Part shown: in pieces, positions 34,869 through 43,523 of the stretch
How positions within the stretch are numbered: the stretch's first letter is position 1
Layout of the letters: the number at the start of each line of letters is the position of its first letter
NCBI GenBank assembly: GCA_028282885.1
Contig: JANQGX010000016.1
Location: 203,790-267,789, forward strand
Direction of reading: 5' to 3'
Origin: SAR324 cluster bacterium
GTDB lineage: Bacteria; SAR324; XYD2-FULL-50-16
DNA length: 64,000 nucleotides
Notes under the pieces: model-generated
The model's input: the letters and a program-made list of their open reading frames with translations, nothing else
Told to the model about the DNA's origin: nothing
The model's database searches: none
Position numbers and translations under genes: made by a program

Positions 34869-35996
34869 TCACCTGTTATCTTCAACGATACGTCCCTTGA
34901 CCCGACTTAGGTCGATCTTGACACCTTTTGGCAAAAACAGTTTAATTCTACCCCGATAATCCCGAAAAGCGCCTTTCTTTCGAACATCAACCGAATAATA
35001 GAGCGTATCACCCTCCAATTGAATCGATGGAACCGGCTGCACATCGGACCAGGGGAAACCGTTGGCAAATACGAGATGATCGAATCCGATTTGGCGGTTT
35101 GATCTTTGGTACAGCTTTATCTTTTCATCCTCCAGAGGCGAATTGATAATCACTCGCGTGATTTGCGGAGGGATTTTCTTGTCGGACGTCTTGTAAAAGG
35201 TAAATGGAAAATTTATCAGGTAACCGAGGCCAAAGAGAAAAGTGAGAAAGGCAGCCTGAACGGTGAAACCGGCCTTGGCTTTCCGGGAGGCCGGCACCGG
35301 GTTTTTGCTCGCCGGTTTGGGATCATTTCCGGAAATGGCTTCAAACTTAAAATAGAGCAAAGTATTGACCAGTTGCGTCAATCCCAAGGCCCACAAAACA
35401 TCCGATGCGAAGTGACCTCCCTGGGCAATTCTGCCGATGCTGAGCACCATCCCCAGACCCATGCCGCCGAACCAGGCAAACCAGGCCAGTTTCTTTCTTT
35501 GCCTGTACAGTACATAAAACAGAATGGTCAGTACAAATCCGGAAGCCGAGTGACCCGAAGGAAAACTCTTTCCACCATCGGCCGGAACCAAAGGTTTGAC
35601 ATACTCGTCCGATCCCTTGTACCTCTCCATGACGTAGGGCCTGGGTCTTCCCATCAGTGGCTTCAGCAGGCCGTTTACCAGTAATCCCGGCCCCAGCATG
35701 ATAGCAAGAACAACGCAAAGTGCTTTGAGTTTCGTTGCCCTGTTTTTAGAGATTAACCAACTGAAGGAGAGTAAAACCAGGGCACCGTAGAGGAGAAATA
35801 TGTTGGGGCCGGTTCCCAGCTTGTAGACAGCTCCCCAAAACGGATGATCAATTCCGACCCATCCTCCTTCCCGATAAAACCAATAATCGCTGATTGCGAG
35901 ATCCAGATCGGTAAGCCAGAAGACGAGGGTTCCTACCATCAGGAGAACCCCATACGCGATCAGATGGAATCGTAAGCTGAAAATTCTTATTTTCAT
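34869..35996 (-). CDS. PAP2-superfamily membrane phosphatase with extra C-terminal domain
   Basis: 375 residues. Six membrane helices hold the three phosphatase motifs: KPLMGRPRP (K-x6-RP), SFPSGHSASG (PSGH) and GRIAQGGHFASD (R-x5-H-x3-D with the catalytic His). Members dephosphorylate lipids such as phosphatidic acid, undecaprenyl pyrophosphate or lipid A on the periplasmic face. After a Pro/Lys-rich linker (about 225-245) and one more helix comes a ~110-residue soluble tail, predicted beta, not usual for the family. It lies 26 bp after lysA on the same strand and is probably co-transcribed. Substrate is undecided. Confidence 0.9.
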   Translation of the reverse strand: MKIRIFSLRFHLIAYGVLLMVGTLVFWLTDLDLAISDYWFYREGGWVGIDHPFWGAVYKLGTGPNIFLLYGALVLLSFSWLISKNRATKLKALCVVLAIMLGPGLLVNGLLKPLMGRPRPYVMERYKGSDEYVKPLVPADGGKSFPSGHSASGFVLTILFYVLYRQRKKLAWFAWFGGMGLGMVLSIGRIAQGGHFASDVLWALGLTQLVNTLLYFKFEAISGNDPKPASKNPVPASRKAKAGFTVQAAFLTFLFGLGYLINFPFTFYKTSDKKIPPQITRVIINSPLEDEKIKLYQRSNRQIGFDHLVFANGFPWSDVQPVPSIQLEGDTLYYSVDVRKKGAFRDYRGRIKLFLPKGVKIDLSRVKGRIVEDNR

Positions 35997-36022
35997 GCAG
36001 GGTCAGACTGGCTGAATGCGGA

Positions 36023-37276
36023 TTAAATGGCAACAGGATCGTTTTCAAAAAGACGCATATAATCGTCAATTGTCTCAGCCCGGCGAATACGAATTAATTG
36101 TTTGTCATTCACCAGGTATTCCGCAGGTTTCATCTTCAGGTTGTAATTGGAACTCATGATAAAACTATAGGCACCTGCGTCATAAACAACCAAACCGGCC
36201 CTTTCGTGAGGTGTGGGGAGGTTCCGATCCAATCCCAGAAAATCGGCTGACTCGCAGATAGGTCCCACGATATCGAATACTTTTTCTTCCCCATTGACCG
36301 GTTCTATGTAGCCAATTTCATGATAGGCATCGTAGAGGCTGGGCCTGATCAACTCTGCCATGCTGCCGTCAATCACGATAAAATTCTTGTTTCCATTGGA
36401 TTTAACACCGGTGACCTTGCAAACCAGAATCGCAGCATCGCCAACGATCGACCGGCCGGGTTCGACAATCAGGGTCATATCATCCAGCAGACAATCCCTG
36501 ATGGAATCGATCAATTCCGACTGGGTTGGCATCTTTTCCCTGCGTTCATAGTCGATACCAAGGCCTCCACCCAGGTTAAGATATTGAACATCAAACCCTT
36601 TTTCACGAATTTCCTTGAAGAATCCAGTCATGATTTCCATGGCATCCCTGAAAATCTTCACCTTTTTAATCGTTGATCCCAGGTGACAATGAACTCCCAC
36701 AAGGTTCAGTTCCGGACTTTGCCTTATTTTTTCCAGATACCAGTCCAATCGTTCATTCATGATACCGAATTTGGTATTTTTAAGCCCTGTCGCGATATAA
36801 GGGTGAACTTCGGGATCCACTGCCGGATTGATTCTCAAGGTAACCCTGGCGGTCTTGCCTGTTTCCTGGGCGGCTTTTTTGATATGTTCAAGATCGAACT
36901 CACTGTCAATGTTGACCATCACATCGTGGAGAACAGCCAACGACAATTCGGACATGGTTTTTCCATTTCCGTTATAGGTGATTATTTTGTTATCGAACCC
37001 TGCTGCCAGGGCAACTTTTAATTCGTTACCGCTCACCAGGGTGGCTCCGGCTCCGGCTTCTCGCAGATGTCGGGCAATCGTTAGGTTGGTGTTGGCTTTC
37101 AAAGCGTAAGAAACAATCGCGGAGACCCCTTCCAGGGCACTTTCATATGCCCTGTAGTTCTCCAGAATCCGGTCCAGACTGTAGAGATAAAAAGGGCTAT
37201 TGGGAATTCTGTCCTGGATATCCTTAACCTTGATATCCTCACAATAGAGAAACCCGTCTTGAAAATAGAAACTCAT
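36023..37276 (-). CDS. lysA: diaminopimelate decarboxylase
   Basis: 417-residue PLP enzyme of fold III that converts meso-diaminopimelate to L-lysine, the last step of lysine synthesis. PLP Lys60 is in VSYALKANTN. The barrel has GVHCHLGS, the phosphate-binding NLGGGLGIDY, and EPGRSIVG. The second active-site part has GPICESADFLG with the catalytic Cys, and DAGAYSFIMSSNYN near the C-terminus. Length fits LysA. AAAGG lies before the ATG. An 8-bp inverted repeat 33 bp upstream and a 14-bp palindrome further up may regulate it; I saw no lysine riboswitch pattern. Confidence 0.94.
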   Translation of the reverse strand: MSFYFQDGFLYCEDIKVKDIQDRIPNSPFYLYSLDRILENYRAYESALEGVSAIVSYALKANTNLTIARHLREAGAGATLVSGNELKVALAAGFDNKIITYNGNGKTMSELSLAVLHDVMVNIDSEFDLEHIKKAAQETGKTARVTLRINPAVDPEVHPYIATGLKNTKFGIMNERLDWYLEKIRQSPELNLVGVHCHLGSTIKKVKIFRDAMEIMTGFFKEIREKGFDVQYLNLGGGLGIDYERREKMPTQSELIDSIRDCLLDDMTLIVEPGRSIVGDAAILVCKVTGVKSNGNKNFIVIDGSMAELIRPSLYDAYHEIGYIEPVNGEEKVFDIVGPICESADFLGLDRNLPTPHERAGLVVYDAGAYSFIMSSNYNLKMKPAEYLVNDKQLIRIRRAETIDDYMRLFENDPVAI

Positions 37277-37308
37277 CTAACCTTTTGTGAAATATTAAGC
37301 AGGAGATC

Positions 37309-37330
37309 TCAATGCTTCATTCAGCATTGA
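37309..37330 (-). promoter_or_regulatory. 8-bp inverted repeat in the lysA leader
   Basis: TCAATGCT-N6-AGCATTGA, 33 bp upstream of the lysA start; operator dyad or leader hairpin. Confidence 0.4.
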
Positions 37331-37506
37331 AGCAATGATCACAATAACCGGTACCAATGGGGGATCGCGGTTAAAGCAGTCATCATATTTAATCCGTTCA
37401 CATCTGTCCAGCAGCCGAAATCCCTATCCTGACCATTTCATGACGGAAATCTCCTGAAATCCCCGATATCCGCATGATTGACCAGTTGGCATCGCCAGCT
37501 GACTCA

Positions 37507-37520
37507 GATAACATGTTATC
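37507..37520. promoter_or_regulatory. perfect 14-bp palindrome GATAACATGTTATC
   Basis: Every base is part of the palindrome with no spacer. It lies about 230 bp upstream of lysA and 187 bp past the PhoU-like stop. Candidate protein-binding site. Confidence 0.35.
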
Positions 37521-37646
37521 ATATCAGAATCTAACATGAAATTCCTAGGTTACGAATCAATAGTTCACCAATTTATTACGATTAATTCCTCAAGCTGTTT
37601 TGAAGCAAGGGTTAATGGGATCCGGAAAGCTAACAGGGTGGATGCG

Positions 37647-37679
37647 TCCGGGATTCAGGATTGATGTTAAAATCCCGGA
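37647..37679 (-). terminator. hairpin after the nptA-phoU-like operon
   Basis: TCCGGGAT / ATCCCGGA, 8 bp, 17-nt loop, starting 28 bp past the PhoU-like stop on the minus strand. Stem is GC-rich but no T-run follows. Confidence 0.45.
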
Positions 37680-37706
37680 TATTAAGGTCAATCTGATCGC
37701 TCGGGA

Positions 37707-38381
37707 TTAGCGATCTCGCAATTCTTTGGGTCTGTGATCGATATGATGGACAGGAAGCACCACTGAAGAGGCAATATTGGAGAGATGAGCCTGAAGTCTT
37801 TTCAGGGTTCTGGTCATTAACACGGTGCAGACAGCTTCCTTGGCCGTAACATCCGAATTGGCCACTTCGCCAATAAAGGCGTCGAAGCGTTTGTTCCACA
37901 TCACTTCATCTCTGATAATTTCACCGGCAAGAACATCATCTTCAGTTTCGAAAGCCTTAATCGTATCGTCAAATACGGTACTCACATAGTTTTTAAAATC
38001 ATTCAGTTGATCGGCATAATACATGTCCGAACAGGCCGCACACCAATAAGAGATGGCTTCATACATGTTTTTGCAGAAATCCCCAAGACGTTCCGCATCC
38101 TTTACCGCACTCATCAATATCAAGCTCCCCGCTATCTGCTGACCCGGGTTAGTGGAGAGGTGAGTCACCAGGGCCTTGCGGATACGACGTTCCATCTTAT
38201 TGATTTCAATATCGGTTTTGTAGACCACCTCCTCAAGCTCATCAAGACCTTTACCGGTATTCATGGCATGAACAATCATCAGATAGAGTTCCCTGGCTTT
38301 GTTCAGCATTTTAACAAACTGCCTATATTCATTTTTGAGAGGGGCATCTCCCTTCCATATCATACTCAGCCGTTCAAACAT
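37707..38381 (-). CDS. PhoU-like helical-bundle protein
   Basis: 224 residues, entirely helical, no membrane segment. It resembles PhoU / DUF47-type bundles: two three-helix halves with the E-x-x-x-D-x-x-x-x-x-x-E/D metal-binding pattern, seen as YKTDIEINKMERRIRKAL in the first half and LMTRTLKRLQAHLSNIA in the last. In many bacteria this domain is fused to the C-terminus of Na/phosphate cotransporters. Here the transporter gene lies 16 bp upstream and lacks that domain, so this protein is probably its separated regulatory subunit. AAGGA precedes the ATG. Confidence 0.8.
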   Translation of the reverse strand: MFERLSMIWKGDAPLKNEYRQFVKMLNKARELYLMIVHAMNTGKGLDELEEVVYKTDIEINKMERRIRKALVTHLSTNPGQQIAGSLILMSAVKDAERLGDFCKNMYEAISYWCAACSDMYYADQLNDFKNYVSTVFDDTIKAFETEDDVLAGEIIRDEVMWNKRFDAFIGEVANSDVTAKEAVCTVLMTRTLKRLQAHLSNIASSVVLPVHHIDHRPKELRDR

Positions 38382-38397
38382 ATGACATCCTTAATAA

Positions 38398-39540
38398 TCA
38401 GGTTAGATAAATAGCAAGACCGGGGATAGCAAAATAGATTACCAGAATCAGTATTATACCATACATGCGATTCTTAACTACCAGCTCCGACATGAACAAG
38501 GCAAGTCTGACAGGTATCTGACGGACCATGGGTAAAGGGTAGAAGACTAAAATGCCCGTTAGATTGAACATAAGGTGAACCAACGCGATCGTCAGGGCTG
38601 CCGGGCTTCCGGTGGCCAGGGACGCCAGCAACGCTGTGACTGTCGTTCCGATATTCGCTCCCAATGCCACGGGAAACACCTGTTGTACTGTCATGATTCC
38701 GGCCGCCGCCAGTGGAACCATTAAAGAGGTGGTAACCGAACTGGATTGAACAATCGCTGTGAAACACATCCCCAGGACAATAGCGATAAAACCGTTGTTA
38801 TACAGAGAGGATTGAAAGAATACCTGCAGCCTTTTTAAGACAAGAATTTTCAGGAGCTTGGAAAGATAGTATAGGCTTACAATCAACAGGATGAATCCCA
38901 ATGCGACGATGATCACACCCGATACAACCTTCGATAAATCAAAGGATACAACCAACTCCACAATGGCTTTGTTGACAGGTTTTGTGATTAACTTAAGCGG
39001 GCTTTTGAACTCCATTCCGCCTGATCCGGCCAACCCACCGGCTAATTTTTCTGCAGTGCTGCCTAGAAATCCGGTCATCAGTTCCAAGGGCAGAATAACC
39101 ACAACCGCAAGAATATTGAACATATCATGGACCGTACCGGCTGCGTATGCTCTTTTAAATTCCCTGACCCTGGTAACATGGCCGAGTGATACCAGGGTCG
39201 AGGTCACTGCCGTCCCGATATTGGCTCCCATGATGATGGGAATGGCATTTGGAACACTGATACTTCCGGCTGCAACAAAGGCAACGACCATGGATGTAGT
39301 CGTACTGGAACTCTGAATAAGAGCCGTTGCCAGAATTCCTACAAATAGTCCTACAAAAGGATTGTTGGTGGTCTCAATCAGCGCTTTCGCGAATCCCTTT
39401 CCAAAGACCTTGAAACCGGAACCCATTAACCCTACGCTGATCAGAAAAAAGTACAGTGCCAACAGAATCAACACTACTCTAAAGATTGTGACAAGCAGAT
39501 CGGTCTTGACCTGCATATCCTTTATACCCAATTTTTCCAT
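38398..39540 (-). CDS. Na+/phosphate cotransporter (PNaS / NptA family)
   Basis: 380 residues with two inverted repeats typical of Na/Pi cotransporters. Each has a Q-S-S-S-x-T-T-S motif (ATALIQSSSTTTSMVVAFVA near 65 and TAIVQSSSVTTSLMVPLA near 260) and a GANIGTxVT motif (GANIGTAVTSTLVSL and GANIGTTVTALLASL). These duplicate the substrate and sodium sites. Eight or more helices are expected in the inner membrane. The usual C-terminal PhoU domain is missing and is supplied by the next gene. Upstream lie a perfect 9-bp hairpin and a four-unit Pho-box-like array, consistent with phosphate control (inference). Confidence 0.92.
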   Translation of the reverse strand: MEKLGIKDMQVKTDLLVTIFRVVLILLALYFFLISVGLMGSGFKVFGKGFAKALIETTNNPFVGLFVGILATALIQSSSTTTSMVVAFVAAGSISVPNAIPIIMGANIGTAVTSTLVSLGHVTRVREFKRAYAAGTVHDMFNILAVVVILPLELMTGFLGSTAEKLAGGLAGSGGMEFKSPLKLITKPVNKAIVELVVSFDLSKVVSGVIIVALGFILLIVSLYYLSKLLKILVLKRLQVFFQSSLYNNGFIAIVLGMCFTAIVQSSSVTTSLMVPLAAAGIMTVQQVFPVALGANIGTTVTALLASLATGSPAALTIALVHLMFNLTGILVFYPLPMVRQIPVRLALFMSELVVKNRMYGIILILVIYFAIPGLAIYLT

Positions 39541-39583
39541 TGACAGACTTACCTGGTGAATAAAAAAAGTTCCGGATCAGCAT

Positions 39584-39607
39584 GTTCATCGGGTATCGCC
39601 GATGAAC
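39584..39607 (-). promoter_or_regulatory. perfect 9-bp hairpin in the nptA-like leader
   Basis: GTTCATCGG (39584-39592) / CCGATGAAC (39599-39607) with a 6-nt loop, 44 bp upstream of the transporter start. Either an operator or an mRNA leader hairpin. Confidence 0.45.
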
Positions 39608-39623
39608 CGCAATCCATCCTCGT

Positions 39624-39667
39624 TTGTTAGATTTTTGTTAGATCTCTGTTAAATATTTGTAGTGTAT
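39624..39667. promoter_or_regulatory. Pho-box-like array: four tandem 11-bp units
   Basis: Consecutive units TTGTTAGATTT, TTGTTAGATCT, CTGTTAAATAT and TTGTAGTGTAT repeat at exactly 11 bp. The unit resembles the PhoB box (CTGTCAT plus four A/T), and read on the other strand it gives CTAACA/TTAACA repeats like the Bacillus PhoP box. The array lies 84 bp upstream of the Na/phosphate transporter and 318 bp upstream of the divergent kinase gene. Position beside a phosphate transporter supports the call; no binding data can be claimed. Confidence 0.55.
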
Positions 39668-39984
39668 TTAATAGATTGCTGCAAAAAATAAACTAGATTT
39701 ATATCAATTTTTTTCCCGCCTGCCTGTTTATCTAACTGAATCCTTTAATTTAAAAATCGATCTCCTACCGGCTCACCCCATCGCCAGTAATAGTCGAACC
39801 CAGGCTTGGGCCGTGGATCGAAACTGCAGGTTCCATCGAGTTTCTTTCTTCAATCGGGATAAATTCAACCTTTGCTAAGGTGCAAAGGACCTGCTATTCA
39901 TATTCAACCGATTGTATCAAAAGAGTTATAACTCAATCCTAATCCGGGGAACCGATTAGAATACTGCCCCTTCAACAGACAGCC

Positions 39985-42978
39985 ATGAGATCGAATCTAC
40001 TCGCTCCTATTCTGTTGCTGATTGTTATCGCCAGCTTGAGTTGCGCCAGTGATAACCAATCCGGGAGTTATCCGGTTGCTAAGAATGGGATTCTTGATCT
40101 GAACGATTGGAATTTTGAGGCTGATGGACCGGTTCCCCTCAAGGGTGAATGGATGTTTTACTGGAAGGAGTTAATAGATCCCTTTCAGGAATCCGGCTCG
40201 AAAGAATCACCGGATGATCAAATAGCTTGGCTTCCCGGCGCCTGGGAGAATTCTACTATCAAAGGACTGAATAAAAGGGGAGAAGGGTATGCCAGTTATA
40301 AGCTGAGAGTGTACCTCAAAAATACCCAGGGCCGGTTGGCGTTGCACCTCCCGGAAATCAGGACAGCGTTCGCAGTGTTCGTAAATGGAAACCAAATCAG
40401 CTCGGTTGGGGTGATCGGAACGAACAAAAAAAACAGTGAACCCTATTTCTACCCCCACATTGCCAGCTTCAGCGCAAGTGGTGAGACCCTGGACATAATC
40501 CTGCAGGTCTCCAACTTCCAAATGTATAGGGGAGGCGTATTAACTCCCATCATGCTGGGGAGTGAAAAAGAGATGCTGAAATCCTGGAATCGCAACCAGT
40601 CCCTTGATTTTTTCGTTTTTGGCAGCCTGATCATGATCGGTCTTTATCACCTTGGGCTGTTTCTATTTCGACAAAGTGAACGATCCCCCTTGTATTTCGG
40701 ATTGATTTGCCTGCTGATCTCCTTCAGAATTCTGGTGCAGGGGAACTACTACCTTGTCCACTATTTCCCCGAAATCTCATGGGAAACAGTTATCAGACTT
40801 GATTATTTAACCTTTTATATTACGGTTCCCCTTTTTCTTTATTTTGCACATTCGCTGTTTCCAACCGAATTTCATAAAAAAATTCTGGTCGTTGCCGTTT
40901 TTATCTGTTCCGTGTTCTCGCTTGCTGTCATCCTGTTGTCTCCGACATTTTTCTCTCATACCACAACCATATATCAAGTTATTACCCTGGTGGCGTGCCT
41001 TTACCTGTTCCGGGGACTGGTTCGATCCTTTCTGCAAAAAAATGAGGGAGCCTTTATCTTTCTGGCCGGGTTTGTCCTTCTGTTTGTCACCGTCATCAAC
41101 GATATCCTTTACGAAAACGATATTATCAAAATCGGTATCCTGGTTCCTTTTGGCATGTTTGTCTTTATCTTCGCCCAGGCGTTTTTGATCTCCATACGCT
41201 TTTCCAGGTCGTTCCAGGCTGTTGAAAAGCTGTCTGTCGAATTACAGCTTAAATCAGCCGAATTAAACAACTCCAATACGGAATTGGCAAGTCTTAATGA
41301 AAACCTGGAAAAAAAGGTCGAGGATAGGACCAGGGATCTAAACGAAACGGTGCATCAACTCAAATTGGCCATTCAGAGATCAGAAACTCTGGCAAAGGAG
41401 GCGCTTTCAGCCAATGCTGCCAAAAGTGCTTTTTTGGCTAACATGAGCCATGAAATCCGAACCCCCATGAACGGGATCATCGGAATGGCAAACCTGTTAC
41501 TGGAAACATCGTTGGACGATGAACAGAGTGATTATGCCAAAATAGTAAAAAGTAGTGCCGATTCGCTCCTGATCATCATTGATGACATTCTTGACTTTTC
41601 GAAAATAGAGGCTGGAAAACTGAAGTTCGAAATTATCGATTTCGACTTGCGAACGACCCTGGACAATGTTACGGACCTGCTTTCACATAAGGCAAAAGAG
41701 AAAAACCTTGAGTTTACCTGCTGGGTCAACTTTGATGTTCCCACCAGCTTGAAGGGAGATCCCGGTCGTTTAAGGCAGATCCTGATAAATCTGTCCGGCA
41801 ATGCCATTAAGTTCACGGACAGCGGTGAAATCCTCATTATCGTTAAACCGGAGCATGAAACTGATGATCGGGTAATGCTGAGATTTGAAATTATCGACTC
41901 GGGAATCGGCATATCCGAAGAGGAGCAGAAAGTCCTCTTTAGATCCTTCACCCAGGTAGACCCTTCGGTCACGCGAAAATATGGTGGAACCGGTCTGGGA
42001 TTGGCAATCTCCAAACAGTTAACCGAAATGATGAATGGTGAAATCGGTGTCATAAGCGAACCCGGTCAGGGCTCGACCTTCTGGTTTACCGCCGAATTTG
42101 CCAAGCAGTCCGGAGATGATGCGGCTACCCCCCGTCTGCCTGAAGATATCAAAGGTAGACGCATCCTGCTGGTGGACGCTGTTGATAACACCAGAAAACC
42201 TTTGGAAGAAAGCCTCGATAATTGGGGTTGCCAATACGAATCTGCCTGCGATGGAGATGAAGCTCTCTCCAAACTGAAAAAAGCCAGTCTGGAAAACAGA
42301 CCATTTGAGATTGCAATTCTTGATATACATCTGCCGAAAATGAACGGCCGTCTTCTGGGAGCGAAAATCAAGGAGGATCCGGATTTAAAAACGACGCAGT
42401 TGATCCTTATGTCCAACACCGGTGTCAAAGGAGACGCCCTTAATGCCTGGGAATTAGGATTTAACGCCTATTTTACCAGACCTGTCGATCCGCATCTGAT
42501 TTATCAATGCATTCTCACCCTGATCGGCAGACAATTCAAAGAAAAGTCCGAACGGGGGCAGACTCAACTCATCACTCGCTACTCACTTCAGGAAATAAGA
42601 GATAAAAAAGTCCATATCCTGCTGGCAGAGGATAACAAAGTCAACCAGAAACTGGCCTTCAAAATCCTTGAGAAAAAAGGGTACCGGGTTGATATTGTGG
42701 AAAACGGTCACGAAGCGATCGCTGCGCTGGAAAAAACCTGTTACGATCTTGTCCTGATGGATCTCCAGATGCCCGGATTGGGCGGATTAGAGGCAACCCG
42801 GATCATTAGAAGCGAGATGTCAAATGTCAGGAATCATCAAATTCCCATCATCGCTATGACAGCCCATGTTATGAAAGAAGACCGGGACAAATGCATGGAA
42901 GTCGGCATGGATGGATATGTCTCCAAACCAATAAACAAAGACCGCCTGTTTGAAGAGATTGAGAAGCAACTGTCCTGA
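39985..42978 (+). CDS. 7TM-type hybrid sensor kinase with two receivers (first degenerate)
   Basis: 997 residues. Lipoprotein-like signal (IASLSC, Cys20), then a periplasmic jelly-roll-like domain (about 30-200; [35 protein letters not shown]) and seven membrane helices (about 210-400). A coiled coil leads to the kinase core: [12 protein letters not shown] with His489, N-box [25 protein letters not shown]. Receiver 1 (about 720-835) keeps Asp780 but its acidic pair is D-A and its conserved Lys is Arg (FTRPVDP), so it is probably not phosphorylated normally. Receiver 2 (about 860-995) is intact (LLAEDNKVN, Asp926, VSKPIN). Architecture is BarA/Rcs-like without Hpt. It is divergent from the phosphate transporter and convergent with the next gene. 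Confidence 0.92.
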   Translation: MRSNLLAPILLLIVIASLSCASDNQSGSYPVAKNGILDLNDWNFEADGPVPLKGEWMFYWKELIDPFQESGSKESPDDQIAWLPGAWENSTIKGLNKRGEGYASYKLRVYLKNTQGRLALHLPEIRTAFAVFVNGNQISSVGVIGTNKKNSEPYFYPHIASFSASGETLDIILQVSNFQMYRGGVLTPIMLGSEKEMLKSWNRNQSLDFFVFGSLIMIGLYHLGLFLFRQSERSPLYFGLICLLISFRILVQGNYYLVHYFPEISWETVIRLDYLTFYITVPLFLYFAHSLFPTEFHKKILVVAVFICSVFSLAVILLSPTFFSHTTTIYQVITLVACLYLFRGLVRSFLQKNEGAFIFLAGFVLLFVTVINDILYENDIIKIGILVPFGMFVFIFAQAFLISIRFSRSFQAVEKLSVELQLKSAELNNSNTELASLNENLEKKVEDRTRDLNETVHQLKLAIQRSETLAKEALSANAAKSAFLANMSHEIRTPMNGIIGMANLLLETSLDDEQSDYAKIVKSSADSLLIIIDDILDFSKIEAGKLKFEIIDFDLRTTLDNVTDLLSHKAKEKNLEFTCWVNFDVPTSLKGDPGRLRQILINLSGNAIKFTDSGEILIIVKPEHETDDRVMLRFEIIDSGIGISEEEQKVLFRSFTQVDPSVTRKYGGTGLGLAISKQLTEMMNGEIGVISEPGQGSTFWFTAEFAKQSGDDAATPRLPEDIKGRRILLVDAVDNTRKPLEESLDNWGCQYESACDGDEALSKLKKASLENRPFEIAILDIHLPKMNGRLLGAKIKEDPDLKTTQLILMSNTGVKGDALNAWELGFNAYFTRPVDPHLIYQCILTLIGRQFKEKSERGQTQLITRYSLQEIRDKKVHILLAEDNKVNQKLAFKILEKKGYRVDIVENGHEAIAALEKTCYDLVLMDLQMPGLGGLEATRIIRSEMSNVRNHQIPIIAMTAHVMKEDRDKCMEVGMDGYVSKPINKDRLFEEIEKQLS

Positions 42979-42992
42979 CGTTCCGCCTCGGT

Positions 42993-43514
42993 TTACCTTT
43001 TTCTATCACTCTTTCCACTTTTGTCGGGAAACAGAATCAGATCCGCTACCACAAGGGATATCCCGGTGACCATAGGGACAAAAATTCCCCAATTCGAATA
43101 CGGTATCACGCTCAGACCGGCCTCCAGAGGCAAGGGCCAGAAGGGGCGATTGCCGGTCATCAGCATATCCAATGTCAGGTGGACCAATATCGCCAACAGA
43201 ATCAACGCGTAGGACTTTTTCATCGATGGCGGCATCCAACCGGGAACAGTTCGTCGGGATATCACCAGAATTAAACCGGCAAAGAAGGGCAGAAATAGAA
43301 AAGAAGCACTGAAGCTTGGGTGAAAGCTCTCAAAAACAGCCTTTATTTCAGAAGAGGGCATTCCGGACGGAAGGAAGAAGAACATATACAATAATCCTAT
43401 CAATCCATCGATATCCGGAATGATCGAACAGCAGAGAAAGAACGCTTTGTTTTCCCTGCAGCAGTGTCTGGCAACAACAAACCCCACGCTAAGATGAGTA
43501 ACCGGATCAGGCAT
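42993..43514 (-). CDS. membrane-bound metal-dependent hydrolase-like protein (YdjM/DUF457 type)
   Basis: 173 residues with four membrane helices. Histidine and aspartate residues sit where expected for the DUF457 / YdjM family: MPDPVTHLSVG at the start, SIIPDIDGL near 32, FHPSF near 65, and HLTLDML near 115. These residues are proposed to bind metal; biological substrate is unknown. It starts 9 bp after the acs stop and is probably translated from the same message. Convergent with the hybrid kinase, separated by 14 bp. Confidence 0.75.
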   Translation of the reverse strand: MPDPVTHLSVGFVVARHCCRENKAFFLCCSIIPDIDGLIGLLYMFFFLPSGMPSSEIKAVFESFHPSFSASFLFLPFFAGLILVISRRTVPGWMPPSMKKSYALILLAILVHLTLDMLMTGNRPFWPLPLEAGLSVIPYSNWGIFVPMVTGISLVVADLILFPDKSGKSDRKR

Positions 43515-43523
43515 ATTTCGGGT

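Larger units (their letters stand above)
37277..37706. other. 430-bp region upstream of lysA with three palindromic structures
   Basis: Contains TCAATGCT (37309-37316) / AGCATTGA (37323-37330), a perfect 8-bp dyad 33 bp before lysA; the perfect 14-bp palindrome GATAACATGTTATC (37507-37520); and the hairpin 37647-37679 after the PhoU-like gene. No coding sequence is seen. Confidence 0.5.

Noticed and set aside
37277..37706. lysine riboswitch upstream of lysA
   Set aside because: The conserved L-box blocks were not recognised on the minus strand by eye; only palindromes are visible.
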